From: Verrucomicrobiales bacterium | Lineage (GTDB): Bacteria > Verrucomicrobiota > Verrucomicrobiia > Limisphaerales > UBA9464 | DNA length: 37,212 nucleotides | Assembly: GCA_005801385.1 (NCBI GenBank) | Contig: SYEM01000239.1 | Coordinates: forward strand, 1-37,212 | Direction of reading: 5' to 3' | Shown here: piece after piece, positions 1-10,018 of the stretch | How the letters are laid out: each line of letters starts with the position of its first letter | How positions within the stretch are numbered: the first letter of the stretch is position 1 | Made by a program: the position numbers and the translations under genes | The notes under the pieces: generated by a model | Told to the model about the DNA's origin: nothing | Database searches by the model: none | The model's input: the letters and a program-made list of their open reading frames with translations, nothing else

Positions 1-696
<696 letters not shown>

Positions 697-798
697 GACA
701 GACCGTCTGGGACGGACCTCGGAGGCTAGGAGGGGTCCGGACCGAGGTCAAAGACAGAAGCCATTCCAAAACGGCGCCTGCAGTAGCCCCTGAACCCA

Positions 799-1803
799 CT
801 ATTCCGTGGATTCGGAAGCCGCCTTGCGCTCCGCCCGATCCCACCACTTGGCGATGAGGACGCTGATCTCGTAGAGGATGTGCAGCGGGATGAACATCAG
901 GAACATGGTCATCGGGTTGCCGTCGGGGGTAATGAACGCCGCCGCCACCAGACCCACCACCACCCAGTACATCCGAAGGCCAGACAGCCGCTCGGCATCG
1001 AGGATTCCGATCTTCACCAAGGTCAGCAGCACCAGCGGCAGCTCGAAAGCCACCCCCATGCCGATCATGAACCAGCAGACAAAACTGATGTACTCGGAGG
1101 CCCGCCACTCGTCCGCCGCAAAGCCGATCCAGTTGGAGAAGGTCACCGTGGAACTGAGGGCCACCACGGTCACAATGAAGTAGCAGAACGCGACCCCCAT
1201 GAAGAACAGGAGGGTCCCAAAGCCGGCGATCCGGTACACGAGGCGCTTCTCATGGACATGGAGAGCCGGGAGGATGAACTGCCCCAGGAAGAACAGGACA
1301 AACGGGGCTGCAATGGCCGCTCCGCCGTAAAGGGCGATCTTCACGGCCACCACGAAGGGCTCAGTCGGGCCGAAGGTCTTCAACCCCACCCGGATTCCAT
1401 ACTTCGCCACCGCGGGTGGATTGGGGTCGGGGACCATGCCCAGCACCATGTTGGTGCCGACCGGGATGGGCGCGACCTTCAGGTAGAGATCCTGGTTGGT
1501 CGTGGTGCCCTGGACCGGAAAATCCTTGGCCAACATCTGTGATAGGACATTGGTGCCGATCGTGATGACGACCCGGGGCTGATCCGTCACCCGGACCCGC
1601 TGGGCCAACACCAGTGGCCACTCCAGGAACTTCACGATGTAAGGGCTGCCGCTGAGGCTGACCAGAATGCCCAGCGCGACCGCAATGGCGCACTTCACGA
1701 AGGTCCAGCGGAGATCCTCGAGGTGCTCGAGGAAGCTCTTGACCGGACCACCCCCCTCTTCGTCGTCGTGCTCCGGGGGCAGCACCTCGAGATCGTCGGC
1801 CAT
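799..1803 (-). CDS. tatC: Sec-independent protein translocase TatC
   Basis: 334 aa; VKSFLEHLEDLRWTFVKCAIA N-terminus, multiple TM segments, C-terminal GxxxAAFITPDGNPMTMFLMFIPLHILYEISVLIAK typical of TatC; next to tatA genes. Confidence 0.95.
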   Translation of the reverse strand: MADDLEVLPPEHDDEEGGGPVKSFLEHLEDLRWTFVKCAIAVALGILVSLSGSPYIVKFLEWPLVLAQRVRVTDQPRVVITIGTNVLSQMLAKDFPVQGTTTNQDLYLKVAPIPVGTNMVLGMVPDPNPPAVAKYGIRVGLKTFGPTEPFVVAVKIALYGGAAIAAPFVLFFLGQFILPALHVHEKRLVYRIAGFGTLLFFMGVAFCYFIVTVVALSSTVTFSNWIGFAADEWRASEYISFVCWFMIGMGVAFELPLVLLTLVKIGILDAERLSGLRMYWVVVGLVAAAFITPDGNPMTMFLMFIPLHILYEISVLIAKWWDRAERKAASESTE

Positions 1804-1829
1804 GCCAGGTCTCCGGGATCGGCCCCCGG

Positions 1830-2120
1830 TCAGGCCTTGGGCGACAGGTCCGTCCGCTGGGACGACTGCGAGAGGGATTCCTGCGGAGCCTTCGGCGTCG
1901 GGGCGGGCGGCGTGCGCTCCACCTCATCCATGGCCCGATGCAGCTCCTCCTGGACATCGCGCGAGGCCTTCTTGAACTCCTTGATGCCCGTGCCGACGCC
2001 CTTCATCAGTTCTGGTACCTTCTTGGCGCCGAACAGGATCAGGACGACCACGGCGATCACAATGACCTCCGTGGAGCCAATCATGCCGAGGGGTAGGGGA
2101 TTCATCGGGTGCAGTTCCAT
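1830..2120 (-). CDS. tatA: Twin-arginine translocase TatA/TatE-type subunit (paralog 1)
   Basis: 96 aa; [40 protein letters not shown]: single TM, FGxKKxPEL hinge, amphipathic helix. Confidence 0.93.
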   Translation of the reverse strand: MELHPMNPLPLGMIGSTEVIVIAVVVLILFGAKKVPELMKGVGTGIKEFKKASRDVQEELHRAMDEVERTPPAPTPKAPQESLSQSSQRTDLSPKA

Positions 2121-2133
2121 GCCAGGGATCCCA

Positions 2134-2355
2134 TCAAGCCGACTTCGGTCCGGAGCCGCCCGGAGGGTCCGACGGATCGTTCGTGACCTCCTTGGAGGCC
2201 TTCTTGAACTCCTTGATGCCCGTGCCGACGCCCTTCATCAGCTCGGGAATCTTCCGGGCGCCGAACATGAGGACCACGATCCCGAGGATGACGAAAATCT
2301 CCGTCGTCCCGAGGAACGCGATGGGCAGGGGCATGGACATGGAACTCACAAACAC
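2134..2355 (-). CDS. tatA: Twin-arginine translocase TatA/TatE-type subunit (paralog 2)
   Basis: 73 aa; [41 protein letters not shown]; start may be an internal Met (MSMPLP...). Confidence 0.92.
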   Translation of the reverse strand: MFVSSMSMPLPIAFLGTTEIFVILGIVVLMFGARKIPELMKGVGTGIKEFKKASKEVTNDPSDPPGGSGPKSA

Positions 2356-2430
2356 AGCCTAGGATCGCTGCCTCCGACGGTAAAGGGGCAAAAACGGCGC
2401 GCCCGGGTGCGGGCCTCCGCGGGCGGACGC

Positions 2431-2458
2431 AAAAAGGCCGGGCCCGAAGGCCCGGTCC
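2431..2458 (-). terminator. Probable Rho-independent terminator downstream of the 2492-5917 gene
   Basis: On the minus strand: GGACCGGGCC TTCG GGCCCGGCC followed by TTTTT (plus-strand aaaaaggccgggcccgaaggcccggtcc). Strong GC stem with TTCG loop and T-tract. Confidence 0.75.
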
Positions 2459-2491
2459 TGATGGGGTGCCAACCCAGCGTTCCGTCCCGGT

Positions 2492-5400
2492 CTACTGATA
2501 GCGGATCACGAGGTTGCCGCCCGATACCGACAGCCCCGTGATGGTGACCGGGGAGGTCGACGAGAGGCGCAGGAACTGGACGGATCCGCCTGCCGGCACG
2601 GTCACGGTCTTGGCCTGGGCATCGACCACCGCTCCCGCCACCGCGGTGTACGATCCGTTGAGGGTGACGGAGCCGATGGGCTCGATCGAGGCACCGGCCA
2701 CGGCCGAGGTATAGGCCTTGATGCCCCCGGCGGAGTTCACCAGCGTCCGGACACCGGACGATCGATCCACTGTGAACAGCTCCAGATTCGCCCCGCCAGA
2801 GCGCTCGTACCAGACAAGGCGGATGCCGTAGACACCCGCCGCCTGCACGACGACGTCGAACGTCTCATCCGCAGGCCCCCCATTTCGGAAGGCCAGGGGC
2901 GGCGAACCGGCACCCAGATTGAGACCCGCGGCCAGCTTGTAGCCATCGTCCGATCGGACCCCGAACCGCGTGATGCCCGCGGGCAGATCGAGGAACGCCA
3001 CGACCTCCATCGCGTAGTTGTCATTGCCGAGAGCGTCGTCCTGTCCAGGGATGGGCTCATCACCCTCGAAGTAGCCCACCGAACCCCCGCTGGTGGCGTC
3101 CTGGGAGAAGTTGATGGCCTGGGAGACGACGTTGGTGTCGTAGAGCCTCGCGATCGACGAATTGGCTGCCAATTGGGCTTCCGCACGGTCGAGGCTGTTC
3201 TCCCCCATCTCCTGGGCCTGGGTGACCCTCACCTTGAAGCCGCGCTCCGATCCCGGACCCGACAGGCGGGTGGCCGGATCGAGTTCGCGATAGGTGACGG
3301 TGAACGCCCAGATATTGGTCTGTAGCACGCCCTCGTTGTCTGCGAAGACCAGACGGGCCTCCTGGACCACCCCTTTCGGCGGGAGCGGGGTCAGGACATG
3401 GGAGACCAAGGCACCGGTCGCCACGGAGGTCACGGTGGGCGGGACCCGAACGCCGTTCACCGAGAGCTGGATCGAGGAGGTCTTGACCTGGGTGTCCCGG
3501 TTCTGGATCGACACCTCGATCCGCGGCTCGGTGGTCTCGACCACGGCCCCGTCCGTCGGCGACACCGACGTCACCGCCGCGCGCTGGACCCCGGCGTCCG
3601 CCACCGGGACGAACACCAGGTAGTTGATGTAGCGCGCCCCGGTGCCGTTGTCTGGGGTGAGGTGCCGCAGCCGGAGGGTCTTCTTGCCGGACAGCCGGAG
3701 CACGACCCGGTTCTTGCCGGTGCCGTCGGTCAGCGGGACGTTCCGCGCAGTGAAGCCCGACTGCACGCCGAGGAAGCTGCCCAGCAGCCTCGGTTCGGCG
3801 CCAACCGCCGAGGAGACCTCCTCCAGGACGCTGTCCGCCTTCTCCATGTTGACCACGGACTCCCGGAGATAGACCTCGTAGGAGCCCGCCGCGAACTCAC
3901 GGGTATAGTTCATCCAGTCGTCGACCGCGATGTCCCCCACCTCGTAGTCGTAGATTCCCTGGTCATTGTTGAAGAGCGACGGACGACGGTTGTCGAGGGA
4001 CCGCTGCATCCGGATGGCGTCTTGGGTCCGGTACGGCGTGTCGTCGCCGCTGGGACCCGACCGGGTGTCCTGGTAGTCCGTGCCCGCCACACCAACCCGG
4101 TCGGTGTACGAGTTGCCGACCACGCCGCCGCCCTCGGCACTGCGGACCGGGTTGTCGAGGAACTGGCCGCCGTCGAAGTCGTAATCCTCCGCCTCCACCG
4201 TCCGGGTGTCGGCCGAGAAGGTGTCGAAGGCGATCATGGCCGTCCGGGTCGTCCCCCCGGAATCGGTGACGGCCAGCTGCCCTAGATACGACTTGTTCTT
4301 CTCGAAGCCCCCGAGGGTCCCGGTCCGGGTGGTCCCGGCCGGTCCGAGGAGGAGTCCGTTGGCCGTGGTGTAGTCGACCCCATTGAGGGTAACCTTGAAG
4401 CCCGCATCCGGGAGCGGCCGGTCGTCGACCACGGAGAACGCCACCTTGGTGTCCGCAGCAAGGAAGACCGATCCCTCGGCCGGAGAGACTGCGTCGATCC
4501 GCGGAGCCTCGTCGACGGCCGTCGGCGGGGCCGCGGCGTTGAGGTTCCGGTAGACCACCTGGTATCCGTTCGGATCCTTGCCGCCATCGGCATAGAGATA
4601 GAGCACCACGTTGCCGACCAGGTTCGTGAATGGAGCCGGAGGGCTGTCGGTCCCGTCGGCCAGCACATCCGCCTCGGGCGTGTCGACGAAGGTCCGGTCG
4701 AACAGCACCGCGCCCCCGGCATCGAGGTCCAGGACCCGTCCACGGATCACCACGTTGCCATCGACCGTGGTGAGGGTGAGCACCAGCCGGACATTCGTGT
4801 TCTTGATGGCGGGGCTGACGTTCTCGTTGAAGAAGTACTTATTGATGCCCTTGGTGATCAGAAGGTCCGACTCCGACTTCGCGATTCCGTATCCACCGAG
4901 GGAATTGGCACCGGTCTTCTGGGGGATAAAGGCCAGCACCGCGAAGGAGTCGGGCCCCTGTCCGGACACGAGATCCACCGAGAACTCGTGGAGGGTTCCC
5001 TCCGTCAGCTCATAGGTCTTGGTGGTCTTGGTGCTGCTGACGAAGAACGCCTGGCCGATCGCGGGCAGGTCGAAGGTGAACACGCCTCCCGACTGCTTCC
5101 CTCCGGGAAGCGGCTGGCCCGCCGGGTTGGCGTCCTTCCATCCGGACCGCTCGGCCGCCTTGAAGTCGTCCAGCACCGCCCCCTCGGCGACGAACACCTG
5201 GGCGTTGTCGAAGACCACCTGATAGCCCTCCGGGTTCTTGCCGCCGTCCGCGTACAGGTAGAGGACGAAGTTGCCCACCAGATTGAGGAAGGGAGCCGGA
5301 GGGCTGTCGGCTCCGTCTGCCATCACATCGGCCGCCGGGGTGTCGATGAACGTCTTCTCCCAGATCACCGCATTGCCTGCATCACGGTCCAGGACCTGTC

Positions 5401-5917
5401 CCCGGATGATCACGTTGCCCGATCGGGCCTCGAGGTTGAGCACCAGGGTGACGTTCTGGTTCTTCACCGCGGGCTGGACGTTCTCGTTGAAGAAGTACTT
5501 GTTGATGCCCTTGGTGATCAGGAGATCCGTCTCCGATTTTGCGATCCCGTAGCCGGCCAGTGAGTTGGCCCCGGTCGCCTGGGGGATGAAGGCCAGCACG
5601 GCGAAGGAGTCGCCTCCCCGGCCTGAGACCAGGTCGACCCGGTATTCGAGGGTGCGACCCTCGACGAGCTCGAAGGTCTCCGAGGTCTTGGTGCTGCTGA
5701 CGAAGAACGACTGGCCGATCGTCGGCAGGTCGAAGGTGAAGACGCTGCCGGACTGTTTTCCGCCGGGCAGTGGCTGGCCTGCCGGATTGGCGTCTTTCCA
5801 GCCGGAACGTTCAGCGGCCTTGAAGTCGTCGAGGATGCGGGCCTGCACCGGGGCCTGGCTCAGGACCGCCAGCGCCGCGATTGCGGTGAGACAGCGAAGG
5901 AATGGGAGGAGACTCAT
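2492..5917 (-). CDS. Large secreted multidomain protein: two tandem ~220-aa repeats, CBM6-like module, PA14-like module
   Basis: Start chosen at MSLLPFLRCLTAIAALAVLSQAPVQA (signal peptide), about 1141 aa. Two copies of [IV]LDDFKAAERSGWKDANPAGQPLPGGKQSG...; CBM6-like VEAEDYDFDGGQFLDNP...DWMNYTREFAAGSYEVYLR; PA14-like YAMEVVAFLDLPAGITRFGVRSDDGYKLAAG. Confidence 0.85.
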   Translation of the reverse strand: MSLLPFLRCLTAIAALAVLSQAPVQARILDDFKAAERSGWKDANPAGQPLPGGKQSGSVFTFDLPTIGQSFFVSSTKTSETFELVEGRTLEYRVDLVSGRGGDSFAVLAFIPQATGANSLAGYGIAKSETDLLITKGINKYFFNENVQPAVKNQNVTLVLNLEARSGNVIIRGQVLDRDAGNAVIWEKTFIDTPAADVMADGADSPPAPFLNLVGNFVLYLYADGGKNPEGYQVVFDNAQVFVAEGAVLDDFKAAERSGWKDANPAGQPLPGGKQSGGVFTFDLPAIGQAFFVSSTKTTKTYELTEGTLHEFSVDLVSGQGPDSFAVLAFIPQKTGANSLGGYGIAKSESDLLITKGINKYFFNENVSPAIKNTNVRLVLTLTTVDGNVVIRGRVLDLDAGGAVLFDRTFVDTPEADVLADGTDSPPAPFTNLVGNVVLYLYADGGKDPNGYQVVYRNLNAAAPPTAVDEAPRIDAVSPAEGSVFLAADTKVAFSVVDDRPLPDAGFKVTLNGVDYTTANGLLLGPAGTTRTGTLGGFEKNKSYLGQLAVTDSGGTTRTAMIAFDTFSADTRTVEAEDYDFDGGQFLDNPVRSAEGGGVVGNSYTDRVGVAGTDYQDTRSGPSGDDTPYRTQDAIRMQRSLDNRRPSLFNNDQGIYDYEVGDIAVDDWMNYTREFAAGSYEVYLRESVVNMEKADSVLEEVSSAVGAEPRLLGSFLGVQSGFTARNVPLTDGTGKNRVVLRLSGKKTLRLRHLTPDNGTGARYINYLVFVPVADAGVQRAAVTSVSPTDGAVVETTEPRIEVSIQNRDTQVKTSSIQLSVNGVRVPPTVTSVATGALVSHVLTPLPPKGVVQEARLVFADNEGVLQTNIWAFTVTYRELDPATRLSGPGSERGFKVRVTQAQEMGENSLDRAEAQLAANSSIARLYDTNVVSQAINFSQDATSGGSVGYFEGDEPIPGQDDALGNDNYAMEVVAFLDLPAGITRFGVRSDDGYKLAAGLNLGAGSPPLAFRNGGPADETFDVVVQAAGVYGIRLVWYERSGGANLELFTVDRSSGVRTLVNSAGGIKAYTSAVAGASIEPIGSVTLNGSYTAVAGAVVDAQAKTVTVPAGGSVQFLRLSSTSPVTITGLSVSGGNLVIRYQ
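4520..5839 (-). repeat. Intragenic tandem duplication, two units of 660 bp (220 aa)
   Basis: Matching landmarks are offset by exactly 660 nt: gttctcgttgaagaagtactt at 4821 and 5481; tgaagtcgtc at 5161 and 5821. Outer boundaries approximate. Confidence 0.88.
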
Positions 5918-6257
5918 GGATGGGAGTGTCTGGGATTGGGACGCCAGGCTGACAGGCACGGCGTGGCCGTTCGGGGATTTTCCAAATCCAGCCAGAACAG
6001 GCCCAAAGATCAAGTGCGGGTTGGTATGGTGCGCTACTGTTTTATAGAGTCCCTCGGAGACTCCGAAAGCGGGCCCTCGGCAACAGCCACGGAGCATCCG
6101 ACAGGGATCTCCGGCCCCAGCAAGATTGGTCGTAAGCGCAAACCGCATCTGATCGTTCCACCCGGTTGCGGAGCGACACAGGTCCGCATGACCCCGGAAC
6201 CAGCCCTCCGGAACGACGGCTCCCAGAGCGGGGCTGCGTCGCATCGCTGCATGGATC

Positions 6258-8363
6258 ATGTCCCATTCTCCCGCACTCGACGGCATCCGGGGGATCGCGA
6301 TCGCCGCGGTCCTCGTCTTCCATGTCCTACCGGAACATCTCCCCGGGGGATTCGCAGGAGTCGACGTGTTCTTCGTGCTCTCCGGATTCCTCCTCACGCG
6401 ACGGATTCTGTCGGAGGTCCGACAGGGCGGCTTCCGTATCGGCTCTTTCGTCCTCCGACGGGCCATGAGGATCCTGCCCAATCTGACCCTCATGCTCATC
6501 TCGGTCGTCCTTCTCTGGGCCTGGCTCTTTCCACCCGGGGCGTCCCAGGACGTGGCCCGACAGGGGCTTTGGACTCTGGCTGGCATCCCAAATCTCTACC
6601 TCTGGACCCATCTTGGAACCTACTGGGGACCCGCCGCCCACTGGTCTCCCTTGACCCATGCCTGGTCGCTCGGAATCGGGGAACAGTTCTATGTTCTGCT
6701 TCCCTTGTTTCTTCTGACTGTCCACCGCTGGTGTCCACAGCAGAGAACCTCTTGGATCCTGGGACTGGGGGCCACAAGCCTGTCAATCTGGGTACTCTGT
6801 GGGACACGGTATCCAGCGGGGACCTTCTATCTCCTTCCCAGCCGGGCTTGGGAACTCCTGCTGGGCTGCCTCATCGCGAGTCACCTGGACGACCGCCTGA
6901 CGAGTGCAGCTCCGCTCGTGCAGCGATGGAGCCCTGTCTGGGGATGGATCGGACTGGGGCTAGTGCTGGCCTCGTTCTCATTCCACGCGGAGCGACAGCC
7001 GGGTTCTCCCTGGAACCCGATCCCGGCCGCCTTGGGCTGCGGACTGCTAGTGGCTCACGCAGGAAGAGGGTCTGTAACTGTGGACCGCGTGGGACGATTC
7101 CTATCGTCCCGCGGGCTCGGCACCCTGGGCCGTCTCTCCTAGTCCCTCTACCTGTGGCACTGGCCATTCCTCACGCTGGGAGGATGGATCGCCGAGCGCT
7201 GGGACTGGGATCTAACCCTTGGAAAGGCCGCGGGCACCGCCTTCAGCGTGGTTCCCGCCTCGCTAGCGCATCGCTACGTGGAGTTCCCCTGCCGTAATGC
7301 CACCACCCTTCCAATCTGCAGGCCAGCCCTCGTAGCAGCCGGCCTCGTCACGACCTAGCTCACCTGCGGGTGGATGACCCAGAACCGCCCGGCGGATCCC
7401 CTGGTCCTGGTCGACCCACCCCACTATTCCGCCCGGACGTACGACGCAGGGAATCTCTTCGTCCATGACCTCTCCCAAAACAGCCGGTATCGGGGTCTGA
7501 AGACCCCCCCGTGCCCCGACCGACCGCGGGACTCGTGGCGTACCGGAGGGGTCATCCAATCTCACGGCGGGAGCGTCCCAAGGGTCGTCGTCCTGGGCAG
7601 CTCCCATGCGCTGATGTACTCGGCGATGATCGACGACCTCTGCAAGGGACTGGGACTGACGGTCGCTTTTCTCTGCGTTGATGGAGGCGCCTCCCCCTTC
7701 TTCGAGAACCGGCAGGGACACAGCTTCGCCTCGGATGCGCTTGCAGCCCAGTTCGACAGGTTCCGGCTCCATTGGATTCAGACCTGGCGGCCGGAAATTC
7801 TGATCGTCGCAGACCGCTGGGATGGGGGCACCTCCGGAACCGCAGGATTTGAGCGGAAACTGCGGAGGTTCCTGCGGGAGGTCGCCCCGTTCTCACGACA
7901 CCAGATCCTCGTGGCACCGGTCCCCATCCTCGGTGGTATCCGGGATTTGAACCTCCTCGAGCTGGTCCACTGGGAGTCAAGGCCTGACGGAACACCTGGG
8001 ATCCTGCGGGCTGACGGGAGGCAGGGCCTCCGGAACGCCGTTGTGGAGGTTATGGAGAAGATGCGGGAAGAATTCGGCGGGGTCCGGGTGGTCCGACCCG
8101 ATCTCGACCTCTTGTTGCCCGACGGGCAGGTCCGCTTCCTCTTCGGCCGACGGCTGCTCTATATCGACGAGGGACACCTGAGCGACGAGGGCGCCGCCCG
8201 GCTCCGGCCGCTTTTTGCCACGGTGCTGACGGAAGCCCTTGGCCATTCACAGGCCTCCACCTCGTGGGGGGATTGGAGCCTGAGGGAAGGCGGATGCCCC
8301 CCAGATTTGGCTCATTCGAGCCACGATCGATCGTGGATTACGAACTGGAGCCGGCCACGGTAG
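6258..8363 (+). pseudogene. OafA/YrhL-type acyltransferase (acyltransferase 3) with C-terminal SGNH domain, interrupted by two in-frame TAG codons
   Basis: 6258-7142 encodes MSHSPALDGIRGIAIAAVLVFHVLPEHLPGGFAGVDVFFVLSGFLLTRRI...LGRLS then TAG (7140-7142), continuing in the same frame SLYLWHWPFLTLGGWIAERWDWDLTLGKAAG...AHRYVEFPCRN... to a second TAG, then MTQNRPADPL... (7374-8363) with SGNH motifs VVLGSSHALMY and DEGHLSDEGA. Confidence 0.85.
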
Positions 8364-9829
8364 GCTCCTAGCTCCCCGACCAGCCGGATCGACGAGCCCC
8401 TGGGTGTGCGGCGTAGCGCCCGCTGGATCGAGGGATCGAAGGAATGGAGGGAATAGGCCCTGCCCGCGACCACGACCTCGGCAGAACGCCCCCTCGAGGC
8501 CACCCCTTCCACCCGGAAGAACTCGCCCATCGCCTGCGCCATCTCGTCCGGATTGGCCGCCCCAAGCACTGTGGCACTCCTCAGCCGCGAACGATCGATC
8601 CGATCATACCCGACCGACACTGGGGTCGGTGGCGTGACCCGCAACCCAGGATCCTGGCTCAGCAGACGAGACCCCCCGTTCACACCGGACCGGAACCGCG
8701 CCAGAAGCGGGAAATGGTCGCTGGTGCCCGCCCCCGGACCATACCCCGTCCACCGTCGGGGCAGGCCCAATGGCGGCTGGGCGTTCACGCCGTCGACCCG
8801 GACCGGCCGGAAGCTGCCATCCAGATATTCGATTCCGCCTCCATCCAGGAGCCCCCGGGACACGAAGAGGTGCATCAGCGTACCCCATTCCCCGGAGTAG
8901 ACATCGGACCCGCGCTCCCAGACGGGGAGCTCATACCAGAGATTGTAGAGTGCAGGCCCTCCAGGATGTCCCATCGCCACCTTGTCACCCTGGGAGCCGA
9001 GGACGTCCTGCAGGGCCGAGGTCCCGATCCGCGGATACCGCTGCTTCTGGTTGTAGTGGGAATTGAAGTCGCCTCCGAGAAGGACCTCCGCCTTCGGATT
9101 CGCGGCAAGAATCTGGTCCAGCCGTCGACGGGCCACCTCGGCGTTGCCTCGTCGGATCGTCTCGGACCGCTCCTCCGAGGCCCCGCTCTTCCAGTGGTTC
9201 ACCAGAAGGTAGAGGTCCCGCCCATCCACCCGGACCACCACCTCGAGAATCCCGCGGGCTCCCTGGGTCGGATGGGTCTGCACGAAGGAGATCGGGAACC
9301 GGCTCAGGACCACATTCTTCTGGGTCATGGGTCCCGGCACGCCCGTGGCGGCCTCCGCGGAGTCGACCGCCAAGGCATAGCCTCGCAGCCCGGTGTCCTC
9401 GAGATGCTTGAGCAGCCACAGCTCCGAAGGCAGACCCCGCCAGGCCTCGGTCAGACGTCCCGTCAGGATCTCTGACACCCGCTCACCGCGATGCTCATCC
9501 AGGAAGCGCCGGGAGTCCGACACCATCGTCTCCGGGGTCGCGTCGACCTCGAGCTCGTTGAGGAGCAGGAGGTCTGGCCCCGTTCCGCCGTCGACCGCCC
9601 CGAGGACCTTCCGGATGCCCTCCAGCTTGCGGAGCAGCTTCCCCGGGCCGTAGCCAGCCGAGTCGGTCGGGTTCTCCACATAGTCGTCGAAGCGGGCGAC
9701 CCGGTCGATGTCGAACAGGTTCTCCACGTTGTAGACCATGACCGTGAACTCCTGGGTTCCGGCCCAGGACGGAACAGCCGAGGAACCCACGACCCAGAAC
9801 ACGAGGAGTCCCCTCCAGATCCAATGCAT
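8312..9829 (-). CDS. Secreted endonuclease/exonuclease/phosphatase family protein with C-terminal OB-fold-like region
   Basis: Start chosen at MHWIWRGLLVFWVVGSSAVPSWAG (signal peptide). EEP motifs: FTVMVYNVENLFD, PDLLLLNELEV, LLVNHWKS, VLLGGDFNSHY, GTSDHFPLLARF. C-terminal region ends SIRLVGELGAYRGRLQFVIHDRSWLE. Confidence 0.87.
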   Translation of the reverse strand: MHWIWRGLLVFWVVGSSAVPSWAGTQEFTVMVYNVENLFDIDRVARFDDYVENPTDSAGYGPGKLLRKLEGIRKVLGAVDGGTGPDLLLLNELEVDATPETMVSDSRRFLDEHRGERVSEILTGRLTEAWRGLPSELWLLKHLEDTGLRGYALAVDSAEAATGVPGPMTQKNVVLSRFPISFVQTHPTQGARGILEVVVRVDGRDLYLLVNHWKSGASEERSETIRRGNAEVARRRLDQILAANPKAEVLLGGDFNSHYNQKQRYPRIGTSALQDVLGSQGDKVAMGHPGGPALYNLWYELPVWERGSDVYSGEWGTLMHLFVSRGLLDGGGIEYLDGSFRPVRVDGVNAQPPLGLPRRWTGYGPGAGTSDHFPLLARFRSGVNGGSRLLSQDPGLRVTPPTPVSVGYDRIDRSRLRSATVLGAANPDEMAQAMGEFFRVEGVASRGRSAEVVVAGRAYSLHSFDPSIQRALRRTPRGSSIRLVGELGAYRGRLQFVIHDRSWLE

Positions 9830-10018
9830 GGCCCGAATAGACAACCGTTTACCCGCCCCATCACCCGAAAAGATGCGACTGGCGGCATGAGACCGGGAAT
9901 GAACGACCGCCGGCTCCGGCGTGTCTGAGCGGTTGACGGTCGTGCGGTCCACCCGCAGGTTCGGGTTTGATCCGGACAATCCCTCGTTGCACCGACCCCT
10001 CATCCGTCCGAATTCCTC

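Noticed and set aside
5918-6586. N-terminal extension of the 1364-aa ORF
   Set aside because: A signal peptide begins at the internal Met at 5917; the upstream part is low-complexity and crosses the divergent acyltransferase start.
7140-7142. Genome-wide reassignment of TAG as sense
   Set aside because: TAG appears as the normal terminal stop of tatC, the 2492-5917 gene and the pentaheme cytochrome, so global recoding is unlikely; only gene-specific readthrough remains possible.
5936-7297. 453-aa plus-strand ORF overlapping the acyltransferase
   Set aside because: Different frame from the one carrying LDGIRGIAIAAVLVFH and SLYLWHWPFL; P/R/S-rich shadow.
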